From the NCBI RefSeq assembly GCF_026262505.1, contig NC_067206.1:5422879-5486878 (forward strand): a stretch of DNA of 64,000 bases, read 5' to 3'. Positions 1 to 11,792 of this stretch are shown piece by piece (within the stretch, counting starts at the first letter, position 1; each line of letters starts with the position of its first letter). A model generated the notes under the pieces. That model was not told where the DNA came from. It saw only the letters and a program-made list of their open reading frames with translations, and did not search any database. The stretch is from Trichomonas vaginalis G3. Taxonomy: Eukaryota; Parabasalia; Trichomonadida; Trichomonadidae. Both the position numbers and the translations under genes were made by a program.

Positions 1-415
1 TTTCACCAGTTTCTATCGTTTGTTTTATTTCTTTTTGTTTCCCACTATCCGGATCGGTCATTGTAATTGTTTTTGTTATAGTATCAGCTTTATCTTTAAC
101 TTCAATCTTTTTTCCATCAGGATATTTAAACCAAAATTCCAAAAATTCGATATTGTCAATCTGTTCATATTTTAATCTATCAATTACATTTTTAATACCA
201 TCTGAAAATCTTATGAAATGGTCATTATATGGGTTTGATTGAACTAAATTTGAATGAAGTGAAATATAACCTGATGATGAATATGACATTGACTCATATT
301 TTCTGAAAACACTGAAATTTATAACATGAATGAATTTCTTATTCGTTGAATTTATGAATTCTTGAGGTAATCTTATTCTAGTTTTATTTATCACTGGAAA
401 ATAACGCTTTACCAT
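1..415 (-). pseudogene. Polinton copy A: penton/minor-capsid-like gene, partial
   Basis: This is the start-proximal part of the gene seen whole in extent at 27248-27725 in copy B; the rest lies left of the window. The start ATG (complement at 413-415) gives MVKRYFPVI. The start lies 21 bp from the start of the divergent gene at 437, so the two share one AT-rich promoter gap. The protein contains a segment like YISLHSNLVQ followed by HFIRFSDGI, a pattern I associate with minor capsid or penton-like proteins of Polinton-type viruses. That assignment is inference from memory of the family and is weak. Confidence 0.6.
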
Positions 416-436
416 ATTTTTAATCGTAATAAAAAA

Positions 437-1147
437 ATGTCAATTATCAATATTATTTCGAATAATAGTTGTGAATTAAATTTAACGGTTAGTGGAATTT
501 ATAATGTTACTCTCGTTTCTGTGAGTGGTAAATTTAATCCCATTCTTTTAGACCCTTCAGATTATATATCATTTATTAAAGATGACCATGAAAAAACGTA
601 TGATATGTATATAAATAATGTGATAACGAAATGGGATATTAACACAATTTTAAGTTATTTAAATGAATCATTTATCGTATGGTATGAAGAAAATTTTAAA
701 TCAAAACCTGATAAACTTTTTGAACTTGATGAAATAAATAACCTTATTAAATTTCCGCTGAAAATTAAATTTTGTACTCCTCATCTTCGTTCATTGTTGG
801 GGATATTAAATTTTGAAAAAGATGTTGGGGATGTTTTGTATTCTGACACTGGTTCCAATTTCATTTTAATCAAATGTGATAAAGTTAATACCCCAATGAG
901 ATTTTCACATCAAACATTAGACCCTAACTCTTACCCATCAATACAAAACATTTTATCCATCAACTTAAACATATTTTCTTTATCATATCCGTTTCAATTA
1001 TCCGGGAATTCATTTATTCTTCATTCAAAAGATTTATCAAATATTAAATTTAGAATAACTGACCTATTTGATTGTGATTTAGAATTCATGAATGAAATAT
1101 TATGGCAATTTCAAATAGAAAAAATAGCTGATGAGATAACGGATTAA
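437..1147 (+). CDS. Polinton copy A: 236-residue jelly-roll/penton-like candidate
   Basis: This open frame looks whole and is nearly identical to 27746-28483 in copy B. The copy B version has an extra 9 codons from a GC-rich palindrome that is absent here. The middle contains a hydrophobic segment LRSLLGILNF and later LYSDTGSNFI. The C-terminus FRITDLFDCDLEFMNE resembles the final strands of single-jelly-roll minor capsid proteins in Polinton-like viruses, where an ITD motif is followed by an acidic tail. I infer a capsid vertex or spike-base role. It lies directly upstream of the fibre gene (25 bp gap), which would fit a penton and fibre pair, but this is not proven. The start follows a T-rich tract and a run of A. 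Confidence 0.55.
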   Translation: MSIINIISNNSCELNLTVSGIYNVTLVSVSGKFNPILLDPSDYISFIKDDHEKTYDMYINNVITKWDINTILSYLNESFIVWYEENFKSKPDKLFELDEINNLIKFPLKIKFCTPHLRSLLGILNFEKDVGDVLYSDTGSNFILIKCDKVNTPMRFSHQTLDPNSYPSIQNILSINLNIFSLSYPFQLSGNSFILHSKDLSNIKFRITDLFDCDLEFMNEILWQFQIEKIADEITD

Positions 1148-1171
1148 ATATTTATTTTTAAATCATAATAA

Positions 1172-3249
1172 ATGATTAAACAACAGCAACCACAGCAACT
1201 TAAGGCACAGACCATTACATACGCCACATATGCATATAATTCAAAGACGGCAGAACAAACGCAAAGGTTGAAATATGGAGATTTGGAGATAGTATTGAAA
1301 AATGACCATTTTGAATTCGTTTGCAAAGGTGGTGCAGTGATATCAAATATAAAAGAAATTTTATTTATGAATTCAAAAATTAAAGGTATAACGGATGATA
1401 TAACATCAATTCCACCAGAAGAACAAAGATATTACGCATTAAATGCATTTCCCAAAGTTTTGAAGATTGGAAGATTTAATTTAAATGAGGAATTCATAAA
1501 AGGTTTCCTAAATGACATAATGAAGAAAGCAGATAAGGAATATGTGGATAGTGAGTTAATGAAGAAGGCAAATTTGGTTTATGTTGATGAAAAAGATAAT
1601 GAAATTAAAGAAAAGGTTGAAAGGTATCATGAATGGACATTTGAGACTTTTAAAGTTAAAGCTGATACAGAATGGGTTTCTGGATGTTTAGACCTTAAAG
1701 CAGATAAAACTTATGTTAACGATGAGTTAGAGAAGAAAGCAGATAAGGAAAAAGTTATTTCATTCATTAATACTGAGTTAGCAAAGAAAGCTGATATATC
1801 ATTTGTTAATGAAGAAATAAAACAATCAGAGGTCTATTTTACTCCACCATTTTTAAATTTTATGAAATCATCAGATAAAACCTTTGATATAGATTCTTTT
1901 GAATGGATATGTTTCGATGGAGTGACCATGTATTTATTTTATACAGATGGAGTGCTTTTTATTTTAAAACAAATGATTTTAAAAACTATGAATCATTTAC
2001 TCCATCTGTTTGGAATCCTGATACACGAAAGCCAATCATTAATCCAGAATTTTATATGTTGAATATAATAACGGTAAATTTATGGGAATGATAACAGTTG
2101 GAGATGATTTTTGCCCTTGTTATTCATTCGATTGTATCCAATGGTTCAAATGTAATTTAAATCAAGATGCTAAATTTAAATATCCAAATAATCCTATTAG
2201 ATGTGTTAATAATAAATGGGTATAATTTATGAAGTCAATCAAATTTTCATTAGTGAGGATGGGATAAATTATTATATGTTTAGTATGATGTCATCAGATT
2301 TGAAAATTGATTATACAAGTAAGTGGTATTACATTAACAGCATGTATTTTATCCTACAAAATGATAAAATTTATAGATCATCTTCAATACCACAAGGTCA
2401 ATTTGAACAAATTTTTCAAGCTGATGGAGACATTGAAGCTTTATGTTATGGATCAAATGTTTATGTTCTGTTTCAGGTGGTATGGTCTATTCATATCCTG
2501 TAAGTTATAACAGACATATTTATTTATCACAAGATTTATCAAATTGGGAATTGGTTTATTCATTCACTCCAAAACTTACTCGAAATTATAGATTTACTAA
2601 TTTATTTTATATTGATGGGTATTTCATTGCTTTAGGATGTGGTGATTTAGTAAATAACAGTAATGATGGAAGAAATTGGTCTGAAATCACAAAATTTCAA
2701 GATGTTAGAAAAGCAATTTTCAAAAATAATACGTTAATATTGATAACAAGACCAGTTTTAAATACTCACCCAGTTTCAATATTATATAATAAATTCAATA
2801 TTCATAATGGATTAAATACAATTCTTGAGATGATTTACCCCATTGGTTCTATTTATACGTCAATGAATTCAACAAATCCCGCAACAGTTCTGGGTTTTGG
2901 TACGTGGGAACAGATTGTAGATAAATTCCTCTATTGTGCGAACTCTTCGAAGCAAACAGGTGGTTCGAAGAAAATTAAAGAAGCAAACCTTCCACCGCAC
3001 ACTCATACAGGAACTACAAACTTTTCTGGCGACCATAGCCACTCATTAAGAGACCACCATTATACAACTCAGAATATTATGCTGGCAATGACGTTTTATC
3101 TCCAGATTATAACATTCGGCAAAAAAGACTTTTCGACAACTGAACCAGGAGGAAATCATGTCCATACTTTCACAACAAATCCAACAGGCTTGGGTAAAGA
3201 TTACATGCCACCATTTATGACTGTATTCGCATGGTATAGAGTTCAATGA
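1172..3249 (+). pseudogene. Polinton copy A: phage-type tail-fibre/receptor-binding protein
   Basis: The gene has three visible parts. The N-terminal part is rich in K, Q and T, followed by short heptad-like repeats of the form KKADK-(T/E)YV-(N/D)DEL, expected to form a trimeric coiled-coil shaft. The middle contains several S-x-D-G-x-x-(W/Y) turns (for example SEDGINYY and SNDGRNW), which suggests a beta-propeller of the BNR/Asp-box kind. The C-terminal part, about 2830-3249, is a tail-collar/gp10-like domain: YPIGSIYTSMNST, GFGTWEQIVDKFLY, PPHTHTGT, GGNHVH and the end MPPFMTVFAWYRVQ. These are hallmarks of bacteriophage short tail fibre tips. The ends match copy B closely, while the middle domain is unrelated to it. 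The gene is broken, with about three breaks. A host-attachment role is inferred. Confidence 0.85.
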
Positions 3250-3329
3250 ACGCTCGTCGACATAAGATTTTATAAATTGCACATTTGACGTAAATTCATT
3301 TCCCCAGTTATTCAATAATTAATTATTTT

Positions 3330-3425
3330 TGAAGAACTGAAGGTGTCACTACGTCACTCAGTGTCACTCGGTTAATTAACTTCTCTGAAAAAATGAGACA
3401 ACATGACATTTTGACAACAGTCTTG
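3330..3425 (+). repeat. Inverted repeat/iteron unit left of primase-helicase (copy A)
   Basis: The unit begins GAACTGAAGGTG, has a centre with three spaced GTCAC words, and ends with ACTTCTCTGAAAAAATG and ACATGACATTTTGACAACAG. Its inverse occurs twice at 5830-6050. The outer parts match the repeats of copy B at 31250-31930, but there the centre uses spaced TACC words instead. The block between the inverted repeats carries the primase-helicase gene in the opposite orientation to copy B. The unit could be a recombination site, a set of replication iterons, or both. Confidence 0.85.
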
Positions 3426-3492
3426 GAAATTTGATGCAGCCCAAAAATAAAGTTAGTTTTAAAATTATTTTTATTTTTTTATTCCTATATAA

Positions 3493-5793
3493 ATGACAAC
3501 AACAAACAACAACAGCAACTTTATCGTTTCTGATGAAAAAGTTATTGATTCATTAGCTGAGGAATTAGTTGTGGCAGAAACTAAAACCCTCAACGAATTG
3601 GTGAAAAACAAGATTGATTTACATAACTACCTCAAACACGATGGAGGAAGAGGAAGGAAAACTGGTGTGGCTTTATTAGTAAATAAAATATCAAATTTAA
3701 CGATTATAGATGTTGATATCAATAAATCATACAATGATGAACTTAAAGAAACAGTTAGAAAAGACATTTTATCAAAACTTTTGGATAAAGATGTTATCGT
3801 TAAAACCGCTTCAGGAGGTCTTCACATTTATTGTAACACTAATTTCTTCTATTCAGTTTCGAACAGAATGATTAAATGCTATTCCTGCAATGATTACGAT
3901 ATTGATATAATGACTTCTATGGATGATTCAAAGCGTTCATTAGTAGTTATGGCTGATTCAAGAGTTCGCAAGAATGCAACAGAACCAATCAATACATACA
4001 TTCATTCGTGGAAGTTACGACTCGACCATAACCAGAACAGTGAATGATATATTAAATGATTTGAATATTAAGGTAAGAGTTGAACAGAAGAACGAAGAAA
4101 TAAAGACTATCATGAATGAAAACAAAAATGTAAACATTGACGATAAACTTGCCCAGGCATAGTTGATGGTATTAGTGATTTTGAAGTACATAATGACGGT
4201 GGAAATATGAATTTAGAAAAAGAAGTTACATTATTCACACTGTTTAAGCAATTAATTCGTTACCTAATCATTTAATTAATGAAGCATACGATAACGTTTA
4301 TAACTTCTGCAGCTTAACTGAAAATGCAAAAAGTTTTGAAAAAAGCACGTAGTAGATATGCATATTTAATGACTTCTCCATTTGTTTTGGTGAAGATTCT
4401 AAAACTATATCAAAAGGAATATTATGATGAATATGTTTTGCCTTTATTACGTAAAGCCAAAAATAACATTTGATATCAAACTTGATGACTCGTTTTTTGA
4501 TAACAGATATTAGACGCAAGGCTGAAAATCATCAGTATAAAAACAGTTCTGAAGTAATTGAGGATTTATCACGTGTAATCCGTTTTTGTAGATTGTGGAA
4601 ATAAATATTCATTCAAAAAGATTACAACATACACGACAAAATGAATCAAATATCATTTGTTCTTCAATCAAACATGAAAGAGTCACTCAAATGATTAAAA
4701 TTATTTAAAGAAGAAGGTAAAACCATAACAGCATGGGATGTACTACTAAATCATTGTCTTCATTAACCGTTAAGGGTGTTTGCTTTAAATCTGATTCTCC
4801 AGATGTTTTCTCAACGTTTCAAGGTTATAAATACAACATTCTTGAAAAGCCTGATTACTCAAAAATTGAGAATGTTTATGAATTTCATTAAGAAGCCATT
4901 TGTGATAATAACGATGAAGTGTATAAATACCTTCTCGGCTGGATTGCATCAATGATTCAACATCCTGGAATCAAGAATGAAACAGCAATTTTGAAAGGAC
5001 TTCAGGGAACAGGTAAAAACAGATTCACAGATATTATTTCTGAACTTCTCGCTGGTTATTCATGTAAAAACATTACCGAAATAGGTGAGCTACGGGTAAT
5101 TTCAAATTCAGTAGTTGAGAATAAAATGTTTCTTGTACTTAATGAACTCAAGAATGTAGGTGAAGATAGACTCGCAAACTTCAACGCTTTGAAATCAATT
5201 ATAACGGATAATGAGATTAGAATTAATGAAAAGAATCAACCCAGAAGAACAGCACAGAACGTTGCAAACTTCATTTTCGTAACTAATAACGTCTACCCTG
5301 TCAAAATTGAAGTTGGAGACAGAAGATACGTAGTTTTAAGGTTAATGGTAAATTTAAGGGTCAATTTGATTACTTCAAGAATTTAATGGATTCATGCACT
5401 AAAGAATTTTATGATAATTTACTGACGTATTTTATGCAATATGACCTTTCATCATTTAATGTACGAATCATACCGATGACTGAAGCCAAACAAGATTTAA
5501 TTGAATTATCAACAAATCCTTTAGATGTATGGATAAATACACATTATGATGAATTGTGTGCAGGTATGACATGTAAAAATGCTCTATTCTGCAAACCATC
5601 AGACATGAAAGACAAAAACTTTCAAATGAGTATTAAGGATAAATGTGATAAGAAACAGAGAAGAATAGATGGTAAACAGACATGGTATTATGTTTTGAAA
5701 GAAGAAATGAAAGGATTATATAAACAGGTTGAACCAAACGATAATGAGGAATCATTTACTGACGATGAAATACCCGTAAATGAAGCTTTATAA
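3493..5793 (+). pseudogene. Polinton copy A: primase fused to SF3 (D5-like) helicase
   Basis: The N-terminal part shows archaeo-eukaryotic primase signatures: IDVDINKS (DxD), TASGGLHIYC (the sGxH motif) and a later acidic DYDIDIM. The C-terminal part shows an SF3 helicase: Walker A LQGTGKNRFTD, Walker B-like MFLVLNEL, and the asparagine-ended sensor FIFVTNN. This is the primase-helicase architecture of virophages, Polinton-like viruses and many large DNA viruses, where it unwinds and primes genome replication. It lies on the plus strand here but on the minus strand in copy B (31983-34312), between inverted repeats. The gene is broken, with about six breaks. Confidence 0.88.
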
Positions 5794-5829
5794 AGTATGA
5801 TTTGAATTTATTTTTGCATTAATCCTGTG

Positions 5830-6050
5830 ATGTTGTCAAAATGTCATGTTGTCTCATTTTTTCAGAGAAGTTAAATAACCGAGTGACACTGAGTGACGTA
5901 GTGACACCTTCAGTTCTTCAAAAATAATTAATTATCGAATAACCCACTATGTTCAAAATGTCATGTTGTCTCATTTTTTCAGAGAAGTTAAATAACCGAG
6001 TGACACTGAGTGACGTAGTGACACCTTCAGTTCTTCAAAAATAAGTCATA
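5830..6050 (-). repeat. Two inverted iteron units right of primase-helicase (copy A)
   Basis: Two near-identical units lie in tandem, each the reverse complement of the unit at 3330-3425. Each starts TGTCAAAATGTCATGTTGTC, passes through the spaced GTGAC centre (GAGTGACACTGAGTGACG) and ends CACCTTCAGTTCTTCAA. Together with the left unit they bracket the inverted primase-helicase block. A third, incomplete fragment (TTGTCAAAATGTCATGTTGTC) follows near 6070. Confidence 0.85.
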
Positions 6051-6133
6051 AATACTTCTCCTGTGTTGTTGTCAAAATGTCATGTTGTCAAAACTTTAGA
6101 ACGGCATAATTTAAATTTTTATTTTTATCATAA

Positions 6134-6298
6134 ATGAATACCCCACAAGCTCAAAATTTACCACGAATCATAACAAGGGAGGAAATGATAAAAATGATGC
6201 AAGAACATGTTAAAAATAACAAACCACTAAAACTGAGAAAATGTGGTTATGCAGTAATGATGGAAAGAGAGATGTTGTCGAAGAGGAATAAAAATTAA
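6134..6298 (+). CDS. Polinton copy A: 54-residue small protein
   Basis: This short open frame is conserved in copy B (34552-34716) with about one change by eye, which supports it as a real gene. The product is basic (MNTPQAQNLP at the start, a REEMIKMMQEH helix-like segment, and the end EMLSKRNKN) with no recognised domain. It is preceded by the element's typical promoter-like context, a T-rich tract and ATCATAAATG. It ends tail to tail with the next gene on the minus strand. Its function is unknown. Confidence 0.6.
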   Translation: MNTPQAQNLPRIITREEMIKMMQEHVKNNKPLKLRKCGYAVMMEREMLSKRNKN

Positions 6299-6559
6299 AT
6301 TTGGATAGAGTTTAAAAATTCATCTTTATTAAATTCATCTCTTCCAATCAATTTATTTATTCTATTAAATTCTTTTATTTTTGCTTCACTCAGTTTAAGG
6401 ATTGAACGGTAAGTTTCTAATTTTTCGATTATTTCTTTCCTCGTTTTCAACCCCACCGCATTGCGACTTCTTTTTGTAATAGCATATTTTTGATTTAATT
6501 CTGTTTAGTTTCTTTTTATATTCATCGTCTGGACTCTTGGATGCTTCGTTGTCACTCAT
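6298..6559 (-). pseudogene. Polinton copy A: homologue of the 87-residue basic protein
   Basis: This is the same gene as 34713-34976 in copy B, where it looks whole. It is a small lysine-rich protein with a predicted coiled-coil-like C-terminus. The copy A version is broken, with about two breaks. I do not recognise its family. Its position between the primase-helicase block and the integrase is the same in both copies. Confidence 0.55.
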
Positions 6560-6579
6560 TTCTTACGAAATAAAAAAAA

Positions 6580-7597
6580 TTAAATATTATTTAAATATAA
6601 TGGAGTAATAAAATAAATCGGAATTTCTATTAATTTATTGTTAACTTCAACTAATGCATTGCCGTTAATATATCTAACAAATTCAGCTATTGTGTCAAAT
6701 CTTCGTCTTCTTTTTGTCATTGATTTATCAGTTTTTCCATAATCGAGATGAATTAAAACTTTATCCCCTTGTTTAAAATTCATGAGCCCAATTAATTTGT
6801 TCACGTTTAACATCATTCAACCTTTCCATTTGCTTTCTAATATATTCCCATTCTTTTGAAATATCATTTTTCATTTCCACCGGTTTCATGTTTATTGTTC
6901 TATGCCATGTATTATTGTAATAATATACTAACTGCTGTATGATGGAGTCATGATTTCCATCCCAGTATATCTGACCGTTAACCCCTAACGCATCTCTAAG
7001 AGTTCTCATTACCGCATCAACTATTTTATTATGAAACGTATATGGAGAGGATGAAAAGTAAAAATTAATTTGTGGGAAATAATGAGTCATAGCTGCCTGA
7101 AATCCTTTATCACCATCACCCCTGATATTATCTACTCTTTCATGATCTAGTAAGTATTGAATAGCTCTTCTTGTTTCCTGTTCTGTTTTCCCTTTCACTG
7201 GAATGCAATATAAATATCTGGTGTTAATGTTAATGGCAAATAAATAAGTAACGTTTCCTTTTGAATATTCTAAATGATCGATTTCATATGAATATGGATA
7301 TGGTGCAAATGAAGGGCGACTAAATTTTTCCTTTAACGGTTGAATTTTTGGGTCAATTGGTTTATTTAATATCTTGAAATCCTTTTTAAAATCTTTTTGT
7401 TTCTTTAATGTTTGAAATGGATATAATAAAGTGAATGATGAAGGATTAACTGAAGGAGGAGGCGGTTTTGGTGTTGCAGGTACTGTCGTTAGAGGTTTTG
7501 GTGTTGCAAGTGGTTTAATTTTATCTGCTTTGATTTTGGATGATGAAGTTTTGGAATTCATTCCTTCCTTCATTAATTCTGGATGTATTCTATTCAT
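6580..7597 (-). pseudogene. Polinton copy A: RVE-type integrase
   Basis: After a proline-rich N-terminal linker (ATPKPPPPSV), the core begins with YSYEIDHLEY and continues through FAININTRYLYCIPV, RGDGDKGFQAAM and HNKIVDAVMRTLRD. This is the arrangement of the retroviral-integrase-like DDE domain that Polintons carry. The C-terminus (GDKVLIHLDY, then an RRRRFDT segment) resembles the small SH3 or chromodomain-like end domain of such integrases. The enzyme would join the element ends to target DNA and create the 6-bp duplications seen at copy B. The gene is broken, with about one break. Confidence 0.9.
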
Positions 7598-8127
7598 TTT
7601 TTTAAATATGCTGTATATAAAGGTTTAATATACTTTCCCGCTTCGAGTTTATGTTGAAGGATGAATTCCAAAAGTTGATCTTCATTTAAAAGTCGGGCTG
7701 AATATGGTTTAACTAATGAATCATAAATTAAAGCTTGTGCTTCATTTATGGTCTGAAGGACCTGGGCGTTTTGCACCTTTTGTTTTTGCTCCTTTTGCTT
7801 TTGCGGCTCAGGATTATATAATTTATATAATTCATCAATATCTTCTTCTGTTAATACTTTATTTTTAAAATCTTTCAATTGTTTAAGTTGTGATTTAGTT
7901 TTTCCCTTTGAATATTCATTATTTTTAATTTTGTCTTTAATTTCAGAAATTATTTTATTATGATATTTCAAAATTTCATTTTTATAATATGGATAATAAT
8001 ATTCCATATGATCACCCGTTATATTATTATTATATTTTTGGAGATATGATTTTAATTCATAATAACTAAGAAATTTTTGATTAAGTACTAAATCATCAAT
8101 TAAATTTTCTAAATCTGAGTTATCCAT
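7594..8127 (-). CDS. Polinton copy A: 177-residue unknown protein upstream of integrase
   Basis: The gene overlaps the start of the integrase by a few bases. The protein begins MDNSDLENLI, has a long charged helical middle (KDKIKNNEYS, LKQLKDFKN) and a lysine/glutamine-rich linker. Its C-terminus, LLEFILQHKLEAGKYIKP, is well kept in copy B. Copy B differs by extra repeats in the linker and a tandemly duplicated segment near the C-terminus. No family is recognised. A structural or integrase-partner role is only a guess from position. Confidence 0.6.
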   Translation of the reverse strand: MDNSDLENLIDDLVLNQKFLSYYELKSYLQKYNNNITGDHMEYYYPYYKNEILKYHNKIISEIKDKIKNNEYSKGKTKSQLKQLKDFKNKVLTEEDIDELYKLYNPEPQKQKEQKQKVQNAQVLQTINEAQALIYDSLVKPYSARLLNEDQLLEFILQHKLEAGKYIKPLYTAYLKK

Positions 8128-8229
8128 TTATATAAAAATAAAATAAATGTTTTAAGGGTGCCCACCTCTTTGAATCATAGTATCAAAAACATCATTAACG
8201 GTTCCTTTTGTCTCTTCTGTGGCATTTTA

Positions 8230-11200
8230 TTAAATAAATGGCATACAACATCCATTTTCACAACACACAGCCTTAGTGTGTGCTCCTGTTAATGCAGTCT
8301 TACCAATTGTTAAGCGAGTCATTGACCCATTTTTAAGTTGTAAATTAATATTCTGACCATCAAATATCACTTTATCATTTATTATATCCAAATAATTTTT
8401 AGGTGTTAATTGTTTATTTTGTCGTAAACTAACTCCTTTCATTTTTTGTGCAATCTTTTTAAAATCACTTCCATCAATTGAACCGTTGAATGATGTATAA
8501 CACTTAGGACATAAAGCAACCATGTTATCGCCTTGTTTCTCAATTGCTAAACCCAATAACTTCTTCTCATGTGCTTTTTCTTCAGCTTTATTCTTTAATT
8601 TAGGTTTAAATTTCTCATCAAAACAGAAGAAATCAAATGGTGCGAATTTGTAAATGTTTTTATCATAAAATTGTTTATCAGTAACAATTGCTTGAAATGC
8701 TTGAGTGTTAGGAAGATTTGGGTCGCCAGCGATTGCCCAATAAGATGAATCAGTATCACCTTCAATGAAATGAAAACGATTAACATTCATGCATTTATAC
8801 ATAAAATCATAAATGAAAACCAAATACCAGTATTTTGCGTTATCTAAAGTGAAGAATGCCTCTTGTAAACATGTATCACATCTATAAAATCTATCTTTAA
8901 GCATCACTTGATACGTATCTTCACCTATTTCTCTTATGTTTTTAAACTTATTTGACATACATGCAACGCGTGCCTTCTGTGCATTCATTATTTTAGTCTT
9001 TGCGTAATTTTGTGTATTCATTGCATCGTAACCATATGATCCATTAAGTGAAATCTTGCAAAATAAACTTTTTCCTTTATTTCCTTCTAATTCAGCCTTT
9101 TGTCTTTCGTTCATAAATTCGTTCGCAAATTCATTAAAGCAAGTGTTTTTCGTAAATGTTAAAATTGATTGAATATCATCAATGATAAAATGAAATCTGT
9201 CTATTAGATACCAAAGATAATAAGAAGAAAATGGTTGATATTGGTTGTGTGTTGATGCTAACTGAGTTAATTTTCTCTGTTTCTGGTCAACTGGTAGATT
9301 GTTTGATTTCATGTAATTATACATAAAACTGCCAATTGTTTTTTCATCTGTGATAATATCTAAGTTTCTTATTATCGGTAAAAAGTTTATGTAATCATTA
9401 ATGTATTTTTCATCAATGTGACCCTTTACTTCAGCCACGAATAAAGTATTTTTTTCTTCTAATTATTCCCAGTGCTTTTGCTTTCTTTGTTGCTGTATCA
9501 CAAATGATAACACCATTCAATCTTCCCGGCATATACATTTTATGGTCAGTATATTGAATGAAATCATGAGGATTAGATGAAAATGATGAAGGATATAATG
9601 AATTAAAGTCAACTCCAACGAAATGAGTCATAATGTTGGTGGTGTCCTCATTTGATACAGTTTTAGTTTCTGGATTATATGAAAGTTTATTAATGTGCGT
9701 GATTCCTTTAAGATTAACACGATGTTGAACATTTGATAGACCACCAGTAATTCCATTACGGAGAATGTGATAAGCTTCAACTGAATCTAAAGTCATTGGT
9801 AAATTATTTTTTAATGCATAATTTCTTAAATTGATTCTTAAACGTTGAACATCTTCATCTTTATTTGATTTTACGACATTGCAATAACAACACATTAACT
9901 GACAATTTTCTTTGGTATGTGGTTTTTCATTATCGATTCTATCCAATGTTGGTTTATTAGCATATGTAAACGCTTTACCACACATTTTGCATTTAGATGA
10001 AAGGATTAAATCGTGATAGTATTGATAGTCATCATTGAAACATTGTTTTTAGTATCCCTTTCTGCTTTTTCATCTTGTTTCTTATATGATCAATTTTATA
10101 TTTCCAATACTTTTTTGTTAATTCAAAACTTGATTCCACATTTTCTTCTTCTGGATATGTTTCGTTAGGATTGAATTCTATATGCGCGTAACGAATCATT
10201 GATGCATTCGATGATAAAGAAAGATTATGAAGCATGTCAATTTTATAAACAAATGTTTCTTCGATAATTTTATCAATTGGGTCAATCATAATTTCAACGT
10301 CTTTATTGCAATAATGAATAAAATATTCTAATCTATTCTCAAAATTTTTAGCATCATTGAGATATATTTGATAATCTGAATCGGATATAGTTTCTTGAGT
10401 TAATGCTGAATAAAATGAATCTTGAGTGAATGGTTCCTTTATATAATTCTCTTCGTAATTCCCCATGTGATGAATTGATAAGGGAAAAAGGATTTAACAC
10501 GTGATTTATTGTTTCCGAAATCTTGAGTGAATTGGTCTAATGTCCACCCGCTATATAATTTCTGATGTCAATAAATCTTAATTCATATGGACAGTTTGTT
10601 TTCTTTACAATGATTGCTTAAATTGAGAAGATGAACCCAGCATTGATTTTATTTTCCATTTTGCAGTGTTTAAATCACGAAGAATTAAATTTAAATCAAA
10701 CTTTCCCGAATTAAAACCTATGATATTCACTTTATTGAATTCCTCATCTAAAAGCTCTTTCATTGCTTCCTTTTGTTTCTCATTTAATGTATGGACAAAG
10801 TCCCCGCCGTTGGTCCGTTGCGGCTTCATTAATTCTTCATATTGTTCAATATTTGATTTAGCAACTAATGAACAGGTTGAAAATAAAAATCAATCCAATC
10901 AGAGATGAACGAATCACTCGATGTTAAGCAAAAATTCCTCGTAAATGTTTTATCACGGTCTACGACCTCGCCGCTTTGCGGCTTTATTTTGACAGTTGAT
11001 GATACCATAAATGGTTTTAAGTAAGCGTTCAAAGTTGCACATTCAGAAAGTTGAAGTTCTTCTTTAGTCTCTAATGTTTCGAAGTCAAAAGTAATATAAT
11101 ATCTTGTTGGTTTATAATATTCCTGCAAATTATGTGCTAATAGCCATTGATATATCTTCTGTTTCGTGATATGTGGTGCATATGGTTGTTGTGTGTTTTG

Positions 11201-11715
11201 CAATTGAACGTCTTGAATTAATCTTCCATTATTTTCTTTACATTTCTCACAATGTTTTAAAAATCTTCTTTGGTTTTTCCTTTCTGGATCATCACGGATA
11301 GAATATACTTCTTCTTTGCAAAAGGGCAAACTTTATATCCTGTGAGTGCTTCAACGTCTGTAATTCTGTCAGCGTGAAGTTTTCCACATGGACTCTGTGT
11401 TAATAAAATATTTACTGTTTCAAATTCTGGATCTATCATTATTGATTCCACTAATGGAAAGTCTACCTTATTTATGTCTACGTCTTCTGGTTGAGGGTCA
11501 CAATAATAAAAATCAATATTAACATTTAACATTCTCGCTAATCTCACTTTCTGATGAAATGTCAAACCTTCATATGCATCTATTGCTTCATTTAAATAGC
11601 TTCTACGAGTTTTAGGATTAACACCATCAGGAATGTTATAGAAGCGTTTAAATAACCTTCTACCTTCTGCTCTTATTTGATTATCATTCATTTTAGCTGT
11701 TCCGTTTTTGTTCAT
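8230..11715 (-). pseudogene. polB: Polinton copy A: protein-primed DNA polymerase B
   Basis: This is the Polinton replicative polymerase. The 3'-5' exonuclease signatures are ITFDFETLET and FNSGKFDLNLI. The polymerase motifs are VGVDFNSLYPSS (motif A), KISLNGSYGYDA (motif B) and EGDTDSSYWAI (motif C). Between exonuclease and polymerase domains lies an HNH-like cysteine cluster (KMCGKAF, LDRIDNEKPHT, CCYCNVVKSNK). Two GC-rich palindromes are embedded in frame near 10797-10826 and 10957-10985. An N-terminal CPFCKEEV-like zinc-binding segment is seen in copy B. The gene is broken, with about six breaks. Confidence 0.93.
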
Positions 11716-11792
11716 TTATGTAAGAAAAAAATTAAAAAATAAATAAAAATAAAGTTTATTTTTTTTAAAGTCCGAGACTCAGAGATCCAGGG

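Noticed and set aside
3046-3315. Minus-strand frame of 89 codons over the fibre tip
   Set aside because: It is antisense to the tail-collar domain and has no features of its own.
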